Assembly: GCA_011389735.1 (NCBI GenBank)
Contig: JAABTS010000059.1
Span: 1-32,551, forward strand
Direction: 5' to 3'
DNA from: Desulfobacteraceae bacterium
GTDB lineage: Bacteria; Desulfobacterota; Desulfobacteria; Desulfobacterales; JAABTS01
Length of the DNA stretch: 32,551 bases
How positions within the stretch are numbered: position 1 is the stretch's first letter; the number at the start of each line of letters is the position of its first letter. The notes below the pieces were generated by a model. The model saw only the letters and a program-made list of their open reading frames with translations. It had not been told where the DNA came from and did no database searches. Position numbers and translations under genes: made by a program. Of the stretch, positions 1-7,844 are shown in pieces.

Positions 1-98
1 TCAACATTCAACATTCAACATTCAACATTCAACATTCAACATTCAACATTCAACATTCAACATTCAACATTCAACATTTAACATTCAACATTCAACAT
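1..98. repeat. Heptamer tandem array (TCAACAT)x14
   Basis: Fourteen consecutive 7-bp units TCAACAT run from the window edge to position 98. Only unit 12 (78-84) differs, reading TTAACAT. The array probably continues to the left outside the window. It directly abuts the 66-bp repeat at 93-158. The second copy of that repeat (4736-4801) is preceded by only about two related units (TCCAACA), so the array has expanded at this copy. Near-perfect units suggest recent slippage. Confidence 0.95.
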
Positions 99-158
99 AA
101 TAAATCATTTATCCCCGGGCCGACAATCCAGTGAGATCAATTATCTGAAAAGCTATAT
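93..158. repeat. 66-bp direct repeat, left copy
   Basis: This segment aligns without gaps to 4736-4801 with 8 mismatches in 66 positions (about 88% identity). The best conserved parts are the start (CAACATAATAAATC), the block ATCCCCGGGCCGACAA, and the end (AATTATCTGAAAAGCTATAT). The two copies bracket the amidohydrolase-AOR-aldolase cassette in direct orientation. The block ATCCCCGGGCC followed by CAGTGA resembles one arm of the palindromic intergenic elements seen at 14845 and 15774, so it may be a diverged member of that family. Confidence 0.85.
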
Positions 159-194
159 CCGTCGGCGCTGAACAGGACATCGAAAGGCGGGTCT

Positions 195-1769
195 ATGAAA
201 ATTTATAAAGGAACCATTATTTCATGTGATTCGGAAAATCATGTTTACCGGTATTTAGCTGAGGACAGGGGAAAAATTCTTTTCACAGGCGATCATCTCC
301 CTGATATTTACGCCGGCCATGAAATTATCGAACTCGGAACCAGAGCCATGCTGCCGGGTTTTATCGATACTCATATTCATTTCTCATCGTATGCGTTTTT
401 CAATAAAGCCCTGGATGTAACGCCCGCCGAAAGTTCGGAGGAACTGGCGCGTCTGATCGAGGAATATGCATCGAAAAGTGAATCCAAATATATTCTCGGA
501 TTCGGCGTTTCGCCATATAGTATTAAAACAAAGCGGATGATCGGGGTAGGCGATCTGGACGAAATCCTGCCCGACCGGCCGTTGATGATAGTCAAATACG
601 ACGGCCACGCCTGCGTGGTCAATCGGCGCATGCTTGAAAAACTGCCCAAAAAAATAAAATCCATGCGAGGATTCGACCGTCATACCGGGTTGCTGACTCA
701 GGAGGCCTTTTTCGCCGCCACGCAATATATGTCCAAAAAAATATCGCCATTCACCCTGGTTGAAAACATGCTGGAGAGTATCGAACAACTTGCGGAACGA
801 GGGATATCCATGATTCATGCGGTGGAGGGGATCGGGTTTTTCAGGGACATGGACGTAGATCTGGTGCGGTTGGTCGCCGGGGGACAGGAAAATCCTTTTC
901 AAATCCGGGTTTTTTTTCAGACCATGGACATCGGAAAGGTGGTCAGGCGGAAATTGCCTCGCATAGGCGGATGCTTCGACACCGCGCTGGACGGTTGTTT
1001 CGGATCGGTTGACGCGGCTCTGTCCGAACCTTACCGGAGTGATCCGGGAAACAAGGGCGTTTTGTTTTATTCAACAGAGGCGGTTACGGCGTTTATCAAG
1101 CGGGCCAATCGAGCCGGATTGCAGGTTCAGGTGCATGCGATCGGCGACGCCGCTTTCGATCAGGCGGTTTCAGCTTTCGAAACCGCCCTGGACGATTTCC
1201 CCCGGGAAGATCACCGGCACACGATCATCCACGCGGCGTTGCCCACGATGGAAGGTCTGGAGAAATGCGCGCGGTTTGGAATCGCGCTGGCGGTTCAGCC
1301 CGCCTTCATACACTGGGATCACGAGCCTGTCGAGTATCTCGAATCCGTCCTGGGCGACCGGATTTACAAGCTCATGCCGTTGAAAAGGATAAAAAATCTT
1401 GGAATTCTCATGGGCGGCGGTTCCGACGCCCCGTGTACAAATCCTGATCCGATCGCAGGAATCCACAGCGCCTGCAATCATTACATCCCTGAACAATCTC
1501 TTTCGATCATGGACGCCCTGAAACTGTTCACCATCGACGCAGCCCGTTTAAGCTTCGACGAAAAGGAACGGGGCAGCCTGGAACCCGGCAAAATCGCGGA
1601 TATGGTTATCCTTGATAAAAACCCGCTTCAAATTGATCCCGCGGATCTGTCGTCTCTCAGAGTGGAAAGAATATTGCTGTCCGGGGAGCCTTACCAGTCT
1701 GGACAGAGGCCGGCAAGGCTTGTCTGGAACGGCTTGAAACGGAAAATCGGGAAATGGAAACAAGGATGA
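195..1769 (+). CDS. Metal-dependent amidohydrolase (YtcJ-like, amidohydrolase family 3)
   Basis: This 524-residue protein should be a cytoplasmic TIM-barrel hydrolase acting on an amide or cyclic C-N bond; the substrate cannot be read from sequence. The first metal motif is H60-x-H62 in GFIDTHIHF. Further likely ligands are H314 in VHAIGDAA, H346 in HTIIHA, and the catalytic D411 in GGGSDAP. The C-terminal strand motif ending GKIADMVILDKNP is typical of the family's composite beta sandwich. Length is normal for the YtcJ group (500-550). ATG 195 is preceded by GAAAGGCGGG, a fair ribosome site. The 3' end overlaps the AOR gene, so the two are probably co-translated. With the next two genes it forms a compact catabolic cassette. 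The family assignment is firm; the substrate is unknown. Confidence 0.9.
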   Translation: MKIYKGTIISCDSENHVYRYLAEDRGKILFTGDHLPDIYAGHEIIELGTRAMLPGFIDTHIHFSSYAFFNKALDVTPAESSEELARLIEEYASKSESKYILGFGVSPYSIKTKRMIGVGDLDEILPDRPLMIVKYDGHACVVNRRMLEKLPKKIKSMRGFDRHTGLLTQEAFFAATQYMSKKISPFTLVENMLESIEQLAERGISMIHAVEGIGFFRDMDVDLVRLVAGGQENPFQIRVFFQTMDIGKVVRRKLPRIGGCFDTALDGCFGSVDAALSEPYRSDPGNKGVLFYSTEAVTAFIKRANRAGLQVQVHAIGDAAFDQAVSAFETALDDFPREDHRHTIIHAALPTMEGLEKCARFGIALAVQPAFIHWDHEPVEYLESVLGDRIYKLMPLKRIKNLGILMGGGSDAPCTNPDPIAGIHSACNHYIPEQSLSIMDALKLFTIDAARLSFDEKERGSLEPGKIADMVILDKNPLQIDPADLSSLRVERILLSGEPYQSGQRPARLVWNGLKRKIGKWKQG

Positions 1770-3550
1770 AACCCGGAAAAGATATATTCGGATGGCGGGG
1801 GAAATACATCGATATTGACCTGAACGCCGGATTTTACGAGGTTAAAGAACATTTCGCCGATGTATTGCTGAAATTTCTCGGAGGTAGAGGTCTTGCGGGG
1901 CATTATCTCAGGAATACGATCCGTTTGGGTTGGGATGACCCTCGAACGCCTCTGCTGTTTTTTACCGGCCCGCTCGTTGACACCCCGTCGCCTACATCCG
2001 GGCGGATGACTATTATGTCCAAATCTCCGCTGACCGGAACCATCGGGGATTCATCTGTAGGCGGGACGTTCGGGACGAATTTGAAGCGAGCCGGATTCGA
2101 CGGAATAATAATTCGAGGTTGCTCGCAATTTTTGTGCGGAGTGGAAATCAATGACGGCGGGATTCACATTATAGATGCGAGCCGTCTGGAGTGGCTTGAA
2201 ACAGGCCCTTGTTTCTCAGCGCTTGCCGGAAAAGGATCGGTTGCCGTTATCGGACCGGCCGCTGAAAACGGGGTATTGTTTTCCAATATCATGGTCGACC
2301 GGCGTCACGCCGCCGGCCGTAACGGTCTAGGCCTGGTCATGGCGTCCAAAAATCTTAAATACATCACTGTATCCGGAACCCGGAAGACCAGGGTATTTGA
2401 TCCCGAAAAACTGAAAAAAGCCAATGAAGACGTTTTCCGGCTGACGGCCGCATCCCCTTTTATTTCCGGCAAATTCGGCATATCGCGGTTCGGCACGGGA
2501 GCGCTTTATGATCTGATGGATTCACGGGGAATGACGCCGACGGATAATTTCAAGAAATCGAAATTTTCTTCGGCGCGGGAGATGAACGCCTTTGCATATA
2601 AAAAACGTTACGGTTCCGGACGAACCGGATGCAGCGGATGTCATATTCGATGTAAACATATCGACCGAATGGGAAACAGTTTACCGGAATTCGAAACCAT
2701 GTCTCATTTCAGCGCCTTGCTGCTGAACCGGGATATCGGCATAGTCGCCGAAGCCAACCGGATTTGCAATGAAACCGGAATGGACACGATTTCCGCTGCG
2801 GCGACATTGTCCTGCTACGCGGAAATTTCAGGAAAAACCCTGTCCGGCCGAAACATTATATCTTTGCTGACCGATATCGCAAAGGGGCAAGGAGAAGGGA
2901 TCGAACTGGGCCGTGGATCAGCCCGGTACGCCGAATCAAAAGGCCGTTCCGAAACCGCCATGACCGTCAAAGGCCAGGAACTGTCCGCATACGACCCTCG
3001 CGGCGCCTACGGCATGGCGCTCGCCTTCGCCGTATCCACCCGCGGCGCCTGCCATTTGCGCGCATATCCGATCAGCCATGAAATATTGAGAAAGCCTGTG
3101 GCCACTGATCGCTTTTCATTCGCCGGGAAGGCCCGGATCATCAAAATCGCCGAGGATTTAAACGCCGCCGCAGATTCGCTCACGGCCTGCAAGTTCGTGT
3201 TTATGGCGGCGTCCCTGGAAGAATACGCCGGCGTTTTTTCCGCGGTCACCGGAGTGGAGACGTCCGCCCGGGATTTGTTCGAAATCGGGGAACGGATTTG
3301 CTATAACGAACGAATCATGAATTTCGCCAATGGATTCGACGCAGCCGACGATATCCTGCCGGACCGCTTTTTCCGGAAAGACGCCGACGATTCCGGCCAG
3401 ACAGCTCGACCAATCGATAAAGACGCATTTTTAAAAACCCTGGAAAATTACAGACGAGTTAGAGGCCTGACCGGTTCAGGACGCCCCGACCCCGAAACAG
3501 CGAAAAAATTAGACCTTACACTAATACCGGATAATACGAAACATGGATAA
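1754..3550 (+). CDS. Aldehyde:ferredoxin oxidoreductase family protein (tungsten-pterin enzyme)
   Basis: AOR-family enzymes bind a tungsten bis-pterin cofactor and one [4Fe-4S] cluster and oxidise aldehydes to acids with ferredoxin, or run in reverse. The cluster ligands are visible as C293-x2-C296-x3-C300 (GCSGCHIRC), with the fourth, C479, in DSLTACKF. The pterin-binding segment DPRGAYGMAL near residue 415 and the N-terminal GW-GKYIDIDL start are also family hallmarks. At 598 residues it is full length. ATG 1754 overlaps the amidohydrolase end by 16 bp. An alternative ATG at 1766 would give the usual ATGA overlap and lose four residues. Its 3' end overlaps the aldolase gene by 8 bp. The aldehyde substrate is unknown; the neighbours suggest that an amide or cyclic compound is opened and split to an aldehyde, which is an inference. 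Confidence 0.93.
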   Translation: METRMKPGKDIFGWRGKYIDIDLNAGFYEVKEHFADVLLKFLGGRGLAGHYLRNTIRLGWDDPRTPLLFFTGPLVDTPSPTSGRMTIMSKSPLTGTIGDSSVGGTFGTNLKRAGFDGIIIRGCSQFLCGVEINDGGIHIIDASRLEWLETGPCFSALAGKGSVAVIGPAAENGVLFSNIMVDRRHAAGRNGLGLVMASKNLKYITVSGTRKTRVFDPEKLKKANEDVFRLTAASPFISGKFGISRFGTGALYDLMDSRGMTPTDNFKKSKFSSAREMNAFAYKKRYGSGRTGCSGCHIRCKHIDRMGNSLPEFETMSHFSALLLNRDIGIVAEANRICNETGMDTISAAATLSCYAEISGKTLSGRNIISLLTDIAKGQGEGIELGRGSARYAESKGRSETAMTVKGQELSAYDPRGAYGMALAFAVSTRGACHLRAYPISHEILRKPVATDRFSFAGKARIIKIAEDLNAAADSLTACKFVFMAASLEEYAGVFSAVTGVETSARDLFEIGERICYNERIMNFANGFDAADDILPDRFFRKDADDSGQTARPIDKDAFLKTLENYRRVRGLTGSGRPDPETAKKLDLTLIPDNTKHG

Positions 3551-4700
3551 CCTGTTTCAACACTATGAGCAAAAACTGGCCGAAAGCGGTATAGCGGAAA
3601 CCGGGGCTACCCTGATGGGCGTTCTCGACGCAGACCTTGAATGGAATCGCATGGACCCGCTTTGCAAAAAACTGACGCCTCTCTTCGATTGTTTGACCAT
3701 CAATTCCCTGCTTTTGATTGTCCCCGCGGAACCTTATCGCAGCATTATCCGGTTTTTGGCGGAAACATCGCACGGCCCCATTCAGCCGCAGGATTGCGAA
3801 ACACGAACCTTTCTGCATGATATACCGGTTTGCCGCGACCTTAATCCGGCCGCGATTTCAAGCTGTCTTCAGATCCGAAAAGGGGTTGTAACACCGGATT
3901 ATGGAATTGTGACGCATGGTTCGGTCAGCATTGAACAAGCGTTTGTGTCCTGTTCATCGATTTGTTTCGCCTCTTTTGTCAAATTTTTTAGTGATTACTT
4001 GAGCCTGGCGGCTTCCGGCGGCTTGACCGGACCGCACCGGCGGCTTTTCGAAAAAGTGTGGGGATTGATCGATCCCATGCCTGAAATGGATAGCACACTG
4101 CTTGAAGGGCCGTTCCAAACAGAATTCGAAGTTCGAACCGCCATGATGGAGGCGGGTTCGGCGACCGTAAAAAAGCGGCTGGTGGATTCGTACTTCGGGA
4201 ATATTTCCTATTGTTGCGACGAAGTGCTGTATATCAGTCAAACGGGAAGTTCTCTCGATGATTTGGAACACTGCATCGATCCATGCCCTTTGGATGAATC
4301 GTCATGCGCGTCGATGACGGCGTCGAGCGAATTGCCGGCGCATTTCGAAGTCATTAAACAAACCGGAGCGCGGGCGATCCTGCACGGACATCCCAAGTTT
4401 GCGGTAATCCTCTCGATGGATTGCAGGATCGCCGATTGCCCGATCAAAGGAGAATGCTACCGAAAATGTGACCGCGACAGATCCGTTTGCGGCGTTCCCA
4501 TCGTTCCCGGAGAAGTCGGTTCGGGCCCCTATGGGCTGTGCAACACAATTCCGAAAGCATTGACCGGGAAATCCGGAGTTATAGTATACGGCCACGGCGT
4601 TTTTACTTCCGGGGACACCGATTTCAATGATCCGTTCCGGCGGCTTCTTGAAATTGAAAACGGCTGCCGGCGGGAATATCTAAAAAGGGTGGAGGAGTGA
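3543..4700 (+). CDS. Class II aldolase/adducin family protein
   Basis: The C-terminal half (about residues 190-385) carries the class II aldolase fold signature. It has the FGNISYCCDEVLYISQTG substrate loop, metal ligands H281 and H283 in ILHGHPKF, and H351 in VYGHGVF. Such enzymes do zinc-dependent retro-aldol or epimerase chemistry on small sugar phosphates or hydroxy acids. The N-terminal half (1-185) is unusual: I see no known domain, and the family core alone is only about 220 residues. An inserted Cys-rich loop after H283 (about 290-312, containing CRIADCPIKGEC and CYRKC) could hold an extra metal or cluster. ATG 3543 overlaps the AOR stop. This is the last gene of the cassette. The aldolase domain is secure; function and the role of the N-terminal domain are open. 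Confidence 0.82.
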   Translation: MDNLFQHYEQKLAESGIAETGATLMGVLDADLEWNRMDPLCKKLTPLFDCLTINSLLLIVPAEPYRSIIRFLAETSHGPIQPQDCETRTFLHDIPVCRDLNPAAISSCLQIRKGVVTPDYGIVTHGSVSIEQAFVSCSSICFASFVKFFSDYLSLAASGGLTGPHRRLFEKVWGLIDPMPEMDSTLLEGPFQTEFEVRTAMMEAGSATVKKRLVDSYFGNISYCCDEVLYISQTGSSLDDLEHCIDPCPLDESSCASMTASSELPAHFEVIKQTGARAILHGHPKFAVILSMDCRIADCPIKGECYRKCDRDRSVCGVPIVPGEVGSGPYGLCNTIPKALTGKSGVIVYGHGVFTSGDTDFNDPFRRLLEIENGCRREYLKRVEE

Positions 4701-4735
4701 CACGGCGATGTTCCGAGCAAACTACATCCAACATC

Positions 4736-4801
4736 CAACATAATAAATCGTATATCCCCGGGCCGACAACACAGTGCAGTTAATTATCTGAAAAGCTATA
4801 T
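4736..4801. repeat. 66-bp direct repeat, right copy
   Basis: Second copy of the sequence at 93-158 (8 mismatches in 66). It starts 35 bp after the aldolase stop. Its end supplies the TAG stop codon (4796-4798, minus strand) of the membrane protein gene that follows, so that gene's C-terminus may have been reshaped by the repeat. Confidence 0.85.
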
Positions 4802-5449
4802 ATCATATCCGTTTCCACTCCTTCCAAAATAGGCCATATAGGTGAGAAGCAAAATTATCGGAATACCCAGCTCCAGGATTTCTTCCGCCGCCCATGCATA
4901 GAAAGTTATTTTTTCCCCGATTTCAACGCTTAACATGTCGAATTTCCGAGAAATCCCGTCTATGGATTTGGACGCCCCCAGAAAGATGGCGACGATCAAA
5001 GCTCCGAAAGAAATTATGTAACGGTTTTTCAGGCCGTCATAAAAGTCTTTGAAATGACGCGAAAGCATCAGATACAAAAAATAGAGCAACACCACGATAA
5101 CAACGGCGCCGATAAACTTTTCAAAAAAAGGCGTATAACTGTTTAGAAAAAATTTGGTCTTGAATATGCCCATCGTTGTAAACCGTTTATGGAAATCCAT
5201 CTCTCTTAACATGCAAAAAATAATCAGCAGAAAAATATAATAATATCGCTTTAAATAGTTTAACTTGCCCTTGTAAATAATGAATACGGCGCACAGGAAA
5301 TAGAATATAACCGTCGCCGATTCAACCACGCCTCTTTCTTCGAGGAATATTTTGGCGTTATGCTCTTCCAAAAATAGTGCGATTATAAATAAAATGCATA
5401 AAAACACACCGGTAAGTGCGAACCCCGTCATTGTCTGTTTGTCCGTCAT
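4796..5449 (-). CDS. Uncharacterised polytopic membrane protein
   Basis: I do not recognise this protein. From ATG 5449 it is 217 residues with about six hydrophobic segments. The first is LTGVFLCILFIIALFL; others are around VIFYFLCAVFII, YYYIFLLIIFCML, AVVIVVLLYFLYLM, ISFGALIVAIFLGA and LGIPIILLLTYMAY. Conserved-looking charged motifs sit at the membrane edges: ERGVVESA, REMDFHKRFT and AAEEILELG. The open frame extends upstream to 5665, but that would run into the Cys-rich gene ending at 5604 and adds a non-membrane, low-quality stretch, so the internal start MTDKQTMTG is preferred. Its stop codon lies inside the 66-bp repeat. It could be a sensor or channel-like protein, but nothing shows a function. 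Confidence 0.6.
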   Translation of the reverse strand: MTDKQTMTGFALTGVFLCILFIIALFLEEHNAKIFLEERGVVESATVIFYFLCAVFIIYKGKLNYLKRYYYIFLLIIFCMLREMDFHKRFTTMGIFKTKFFLNSYTPFFEKFIGAVVIVVLLYFLYLMLSRHFKDFYDGLKNRYIISFGALIVAIFLGASKSIDGISRKFDMLSVEIGEKITFYAWAAEEILELGIPIILLLTYMAYFGRSGNGYDI

Positions 5450-5603
5450 GAAAGTTCCGTCGTAATGTTGAAGTTTGATGTGTGAAGGATTTGTGAGAAA
5501 CGGCGCGAAACCGGTCCACATTCCTGAATTGAATTGCGCCTTGATGTTGGTTTTTCGAATGTCGTCATTATCCTTGATAGATACCGGAACCAGCGCGGGA
5601 AAG

Positions 5604-6155
5604 TCAAGATAAAAAAGATGTCGCGGGCGGATTGCCGCGATTGTTGACAGTGTATCGAGGCGCAATCAGCGCCCGACAAAATTCATCTTCCAAAAGGTTA
5701 CGGGCGTCTCGAATCGAACGGAGATCTTCGAGAAAACCGTTTCGGCCGGTTTTTCGCAAAAGGGCGGTTTGCGTGGGGCAAACATAACGGGTGCAGATCC
5801 AGGGGCGTGATATGCGGTCTATCCGGCATCCTTTTGGGCCGGCGAACCGGCATGTGTCACGAAAATCGCTGATGATTTGCGCTGAAGGAACACGTTCACC
5901 GGAAAGATGTAAAAACAACAGATCTTTGAAATCGATCCAGACCACCGCGTGTAAACAGCAAGGATCGGGACACCGGGAACAGGTGGATCGGCAAAGTTCG
6001 TCCATGACCTCAAATACGGGAATCAGCCGCCCGCGGATATCCCGGGCCGCTTCAAACACACGGCGCAACCTTGACGAATGACCTTCGATGGCGCGACCTA
6101 TCGATTCATTCACCTCGGTCCACTGTTCGACATTCCGCCAGGGCGGTTTTTTCAA
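5604..6155 (-). CDS. YkgJ-like Cys-cluster protein (putative Zn/Fe-chelating)
   Basis: This 183-residue soluble protein has the spaced cysteines of the YkgJ/CxxCxxCC family. An N-terminal cluster reads CRSTCSRCPDPCC (about residues 55-67), and a second set, GCRID, RPWICTRYVC, is where the family has GC-x-L...RP..C..Y.C. Members are thought to chelate zinc or an iron-sulphur cluster; their biological role is not established. It reads away from the flagellar operon and toward the membrane protein, from which it is separated by 154 bp. Length is normal for the group. The domain call is reasonably sure; function is unknown. Confidence 0.65.
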   Translation of the reverse strand: MKKPPWRNVEQWTEVNESIGRAIEGHSSRLRRVFEAARDIRGRLIPVFEVMDELCRSTCSRCPDPCCLHAVVWIDFKDLLFLHLSGERVPSAQIISDFRDTCRFAGPKGCRIDRISRPWICTRYVCPTQTALLRKTGRNGFLEDLRSIRDARNLLEDEFCRALIAPRYTVNNRGNPPATSFLS

Positions 6156-6210
6156 TTCATCGAAACTGACGCCTGCCCCTTATTCTCAAACGCGATAAAA
6201 ATATATATTG

Positions 6211-6356
6211 GCCGAACGAAAACCTCCTTGAGCTTACAGGGGATTTGCAATCCCCGTTGGCCTTGAGAGGGGTCACGACGCGGGTTGCAAACCCGCTCAG
6301 AGCCTTCACGCTGGGTGCAAACCCGCTCAGAGCCGCATTTTGATACTTTTCGTACA
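6211..6356. repeat. Dispersed stem-rich element, copy 1 (family of 14500-14616)
   Basis: It begins GCCGAACGAAAACCTCC and ends with the near-inverted TTTTGATACTTTTCGTAC. Inside are two short palindromes, GGGGATTTGCAATCCCC and GCGGGTTGCAAACCCGC, followed by CTCAGAGCC; the second unit is partly duplicated (GGGTGCAAACCCGCTCAGAG). The same order of motifs occurs at 14500-14616. The GGGTTGCAAACCC core is also present in the MITEs at 19528 and 29842. Confidence 0.85.
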
Positions 6357-6396
6357 AGCGTTATACAGGTTTTCTGAAATATGTTTTACGGAAGGG

Positions 6397-6557
6397 GGGC
6401 CTGGTTCTATCTACGGCCATTTTCATTTATCGGGATCGGTATCGGGTTCGGGATCGAAACTGAATCCTTCGATCCCGATCCCGATCCCGATCCCGATTTG
6501 GATTCAAAAACTTCAAGCCCAATCACTAAACTGATGGCCGAAGTTAGAACCAATCCC
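6397..6557. mobile_element. MITE with (GATCCC)n hairpin core
   Basis: The 161-bp element is bounded by inverted repeats: left GGGCCTGGTTCTATCTACGG (from 6397), and right (6534-6557), which read on the other strand is GGGATTGGTTCTAACTTCGG. These match the ends of the elements at 19528-19714 and 29842-30022, but the interior is entirely different. Here the core is a 30-bp-arm hairpin built from a GATCCC simple repeat (arms 6429-6458 and 6468-6497, 9-nt loop). No transposase is encoded, so it would have to be moved in trans. Confidence 0.75.
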
Positions 6558-6728
6558 TACCTGGTTCTAATTTCAGGCAACTTAAAGGAACCGCGAAATA
6601 CACGAAAACGCTCCGTGTTGATGGGCCGGTTAGCTCCGCATTGCATCTTTTGTGACCAGAGGCTTGTGCAGCGCAAAGTATCTTCTCCTGTTTCTTTTTC
6701 TGCTACCAAATATCATTTCTTCCAATTG

Positions 6729-6756
6729 TCAACATTCCCAATTCACCATTCACCAT
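6729..6756. repeat. Degenerate heptamer repeat at the flhB 3' end
   Basis: Four consecutive 7-mers TCAACAT, TCCCAAT, TCACCAT, TCACCAT follow the same pattern as the array at 1-98. The last base is the first base of the flhB stop codon complement. Confidence 0.5.
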
Positions 6757-7826
6757 CAACCCGCGGATTTCCCTTTAAGGCGATACACATAAGCCAGGAT
6801 TTCCGCTACGGCCCGATATAAATCGACAGGTATCGAGGCCCCGATCTCCACGGTTTTATAGAGGGTTCCGGCCAGCGGTTTGTTTTCCACCAGCGGAATG
6901 CTGTGTTGCAGGGCGGCCTCCCGTATCCTGTCGGCAATGAAGCCGGCGCCTTTGGCGACCACCGTGGGCGCGTTCATTTCGGCCGGGTTGTATTGAATGG
7001 CCACCGCAAGCCGGGTCGGGTTGGTGACCACGACATCGGCGTCGGGCATGGCCGCCATCATCCGACGCCGTTGGATTTCCATCTGAATGGATTTGATTCG
7101 AGCTTTGATTTTGGGGTCGCCTTCGGTTTCACGGGTCTCGTCCTTGAGTTCCTGGAATGTCATCCGAAGTTCCTTTTCATATTCCCATCGCTGCCAGGCA
7201 TAATCGATCAACGCCAGAAAAGACAGGGAGAGACAGACGTAAAAACCGGTTTTCAATGCGGTTTTGCAGATGTAGACCAGAATATCTTCCGGCCCAAGTT
7301 GAATCAAGGCCGGCATTTTTTCTATTTCGCTTTTTAGGATTACATAAATGATAACACTGATCAAAAAAATTTTAACCAGAGACTTGACCAGCTCGAAAAG
7401 CCCTCGCAAGGAAAGAATTCGCCTCACGCCCGCGATAGGATCCAATCGCGATAGCCTGGGGATCAGCGGATATCCCGTAAAAATAAATCCGGTCTGGACT
7501 AAATTCGACGCCACGCCCGCCGCCGCTATAGTGAGAACCAGGGGGGAAAGAATTAAAAAGTAAAACCACATCATTTTATTCAACAGCATACAGGTTGAAG
7601 TTACGTCCAGATTAATATCAAGGCCGAAATCGAGACTCCATCGCATCATGTCCGTCATTTTTCCGTACATCCATGCGCCGGCGAAGAAAAATGCGCCAAA
7701 GGCTCCGCTCAAAACGGCCGCCGAATGGACTTCCGGGCTTTTTGCGACTCGCCCTTTATCCCGCGCCTCCTTTCTCCGTTTGGGCGTGGGGGCTTCTGTT
7801 TTTTCTCGATCTATATCCTGCGGCAT
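6756..7826 (-). CDS. flhB: Flagellar export switch protein FlhB
   Basis: FlhB is the membrane component of the flagellar type III export gate that switches substrate class after autocleavage of its cytoplasmic domain. The 356-residue protein has the basic N-terminus (KTEAPTPKRRKEARDKG), four membrane segments (about 35-60, 85-110, 145-165, 185-210) and the C-terminal FlhBc domain. The cleavage site, normally NPTH, reads NPTR at residues 269-272 (VVVTNPTRLAVAI), at the standard position. The His is replaced, which may slow cleavage; Asn and Pro are intact. It is the last gene of the operon, 18 bp after fliR; the usual next gene flhA is absent, and a repeat region follows. Confidence 0.95.
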   Translation of the reverse strand: MPQDIDREKTEAPTPKRRKEARDKGRVAKSPEVHSAAVLSGAFGAFFFAGAWMYGKMTDMMRWSLDFGLDINLDVTSTCMLLNKMMWFYFLILSPLVLTIAAAGVASNLVQTGFIFTGYPLIPRLSRLDPIAGVRRILSLRGLFELVKSLVKIFLISVIIYVILKSEIEKMPALIQLGPEDILVYICKTALKTGFYVCLSLSFLALIDYAWQRWEYEKELRMTFQELKDETRETEGDPKIKARIKSIQMEIQRRRMMAAMPDADVVVTNPTRLAVAIQYNPAEMNAPTVVAKGAGFIADRIREAALQHSIPLVENKPLAGTLYKTVEIGASIPVDLYRAVAEILAYVYRLKGKSAG

Positions 7827-7844
7827 AACCCGGCTTCCGGCTTG

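Larger units (their letters stand above)
6156..6755. other. 600-bp gene-free region carrying two miniature elements
   Basis: No credible gene is visible. The region holds a stem-rich element of the 14500 family (6211-6356), a MITE with recognisable terminal repeats (6397-6557), a further lone copy of the MITE terminal sequence in the other orientation (about 6559-6577, CCTGGTTCTAATTTCAGG), and degenerate heptamers at 6729-6756. The plus-strand open frame at 6381-6821 encodes Gly-Ile and Asp-Pro runs that come from the simple repeat and is not protein-like. Confidence 0.75.

Noticed and set aside
1-98. CRISPR array
   Set aside because: The 7-bp units follow each other without spacers; this is a microsatellite.
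5450-5665. N-terminal extension of the membrane protein to 5665
   Set aside because: It would overlap the Cys-rich gene and adds a stretch unlike the rest; the internal ATG at 5449 directly precedes the first membrane helix.
6381-6821. 146-residue plus-strand open frame with Gly-Ile and Asp-Pro runs
   Set aside because: The runs are translations of the GATCCC simple repeat inside the MITE; the rest overlaps the flhB 3' end and has no protein-like character.
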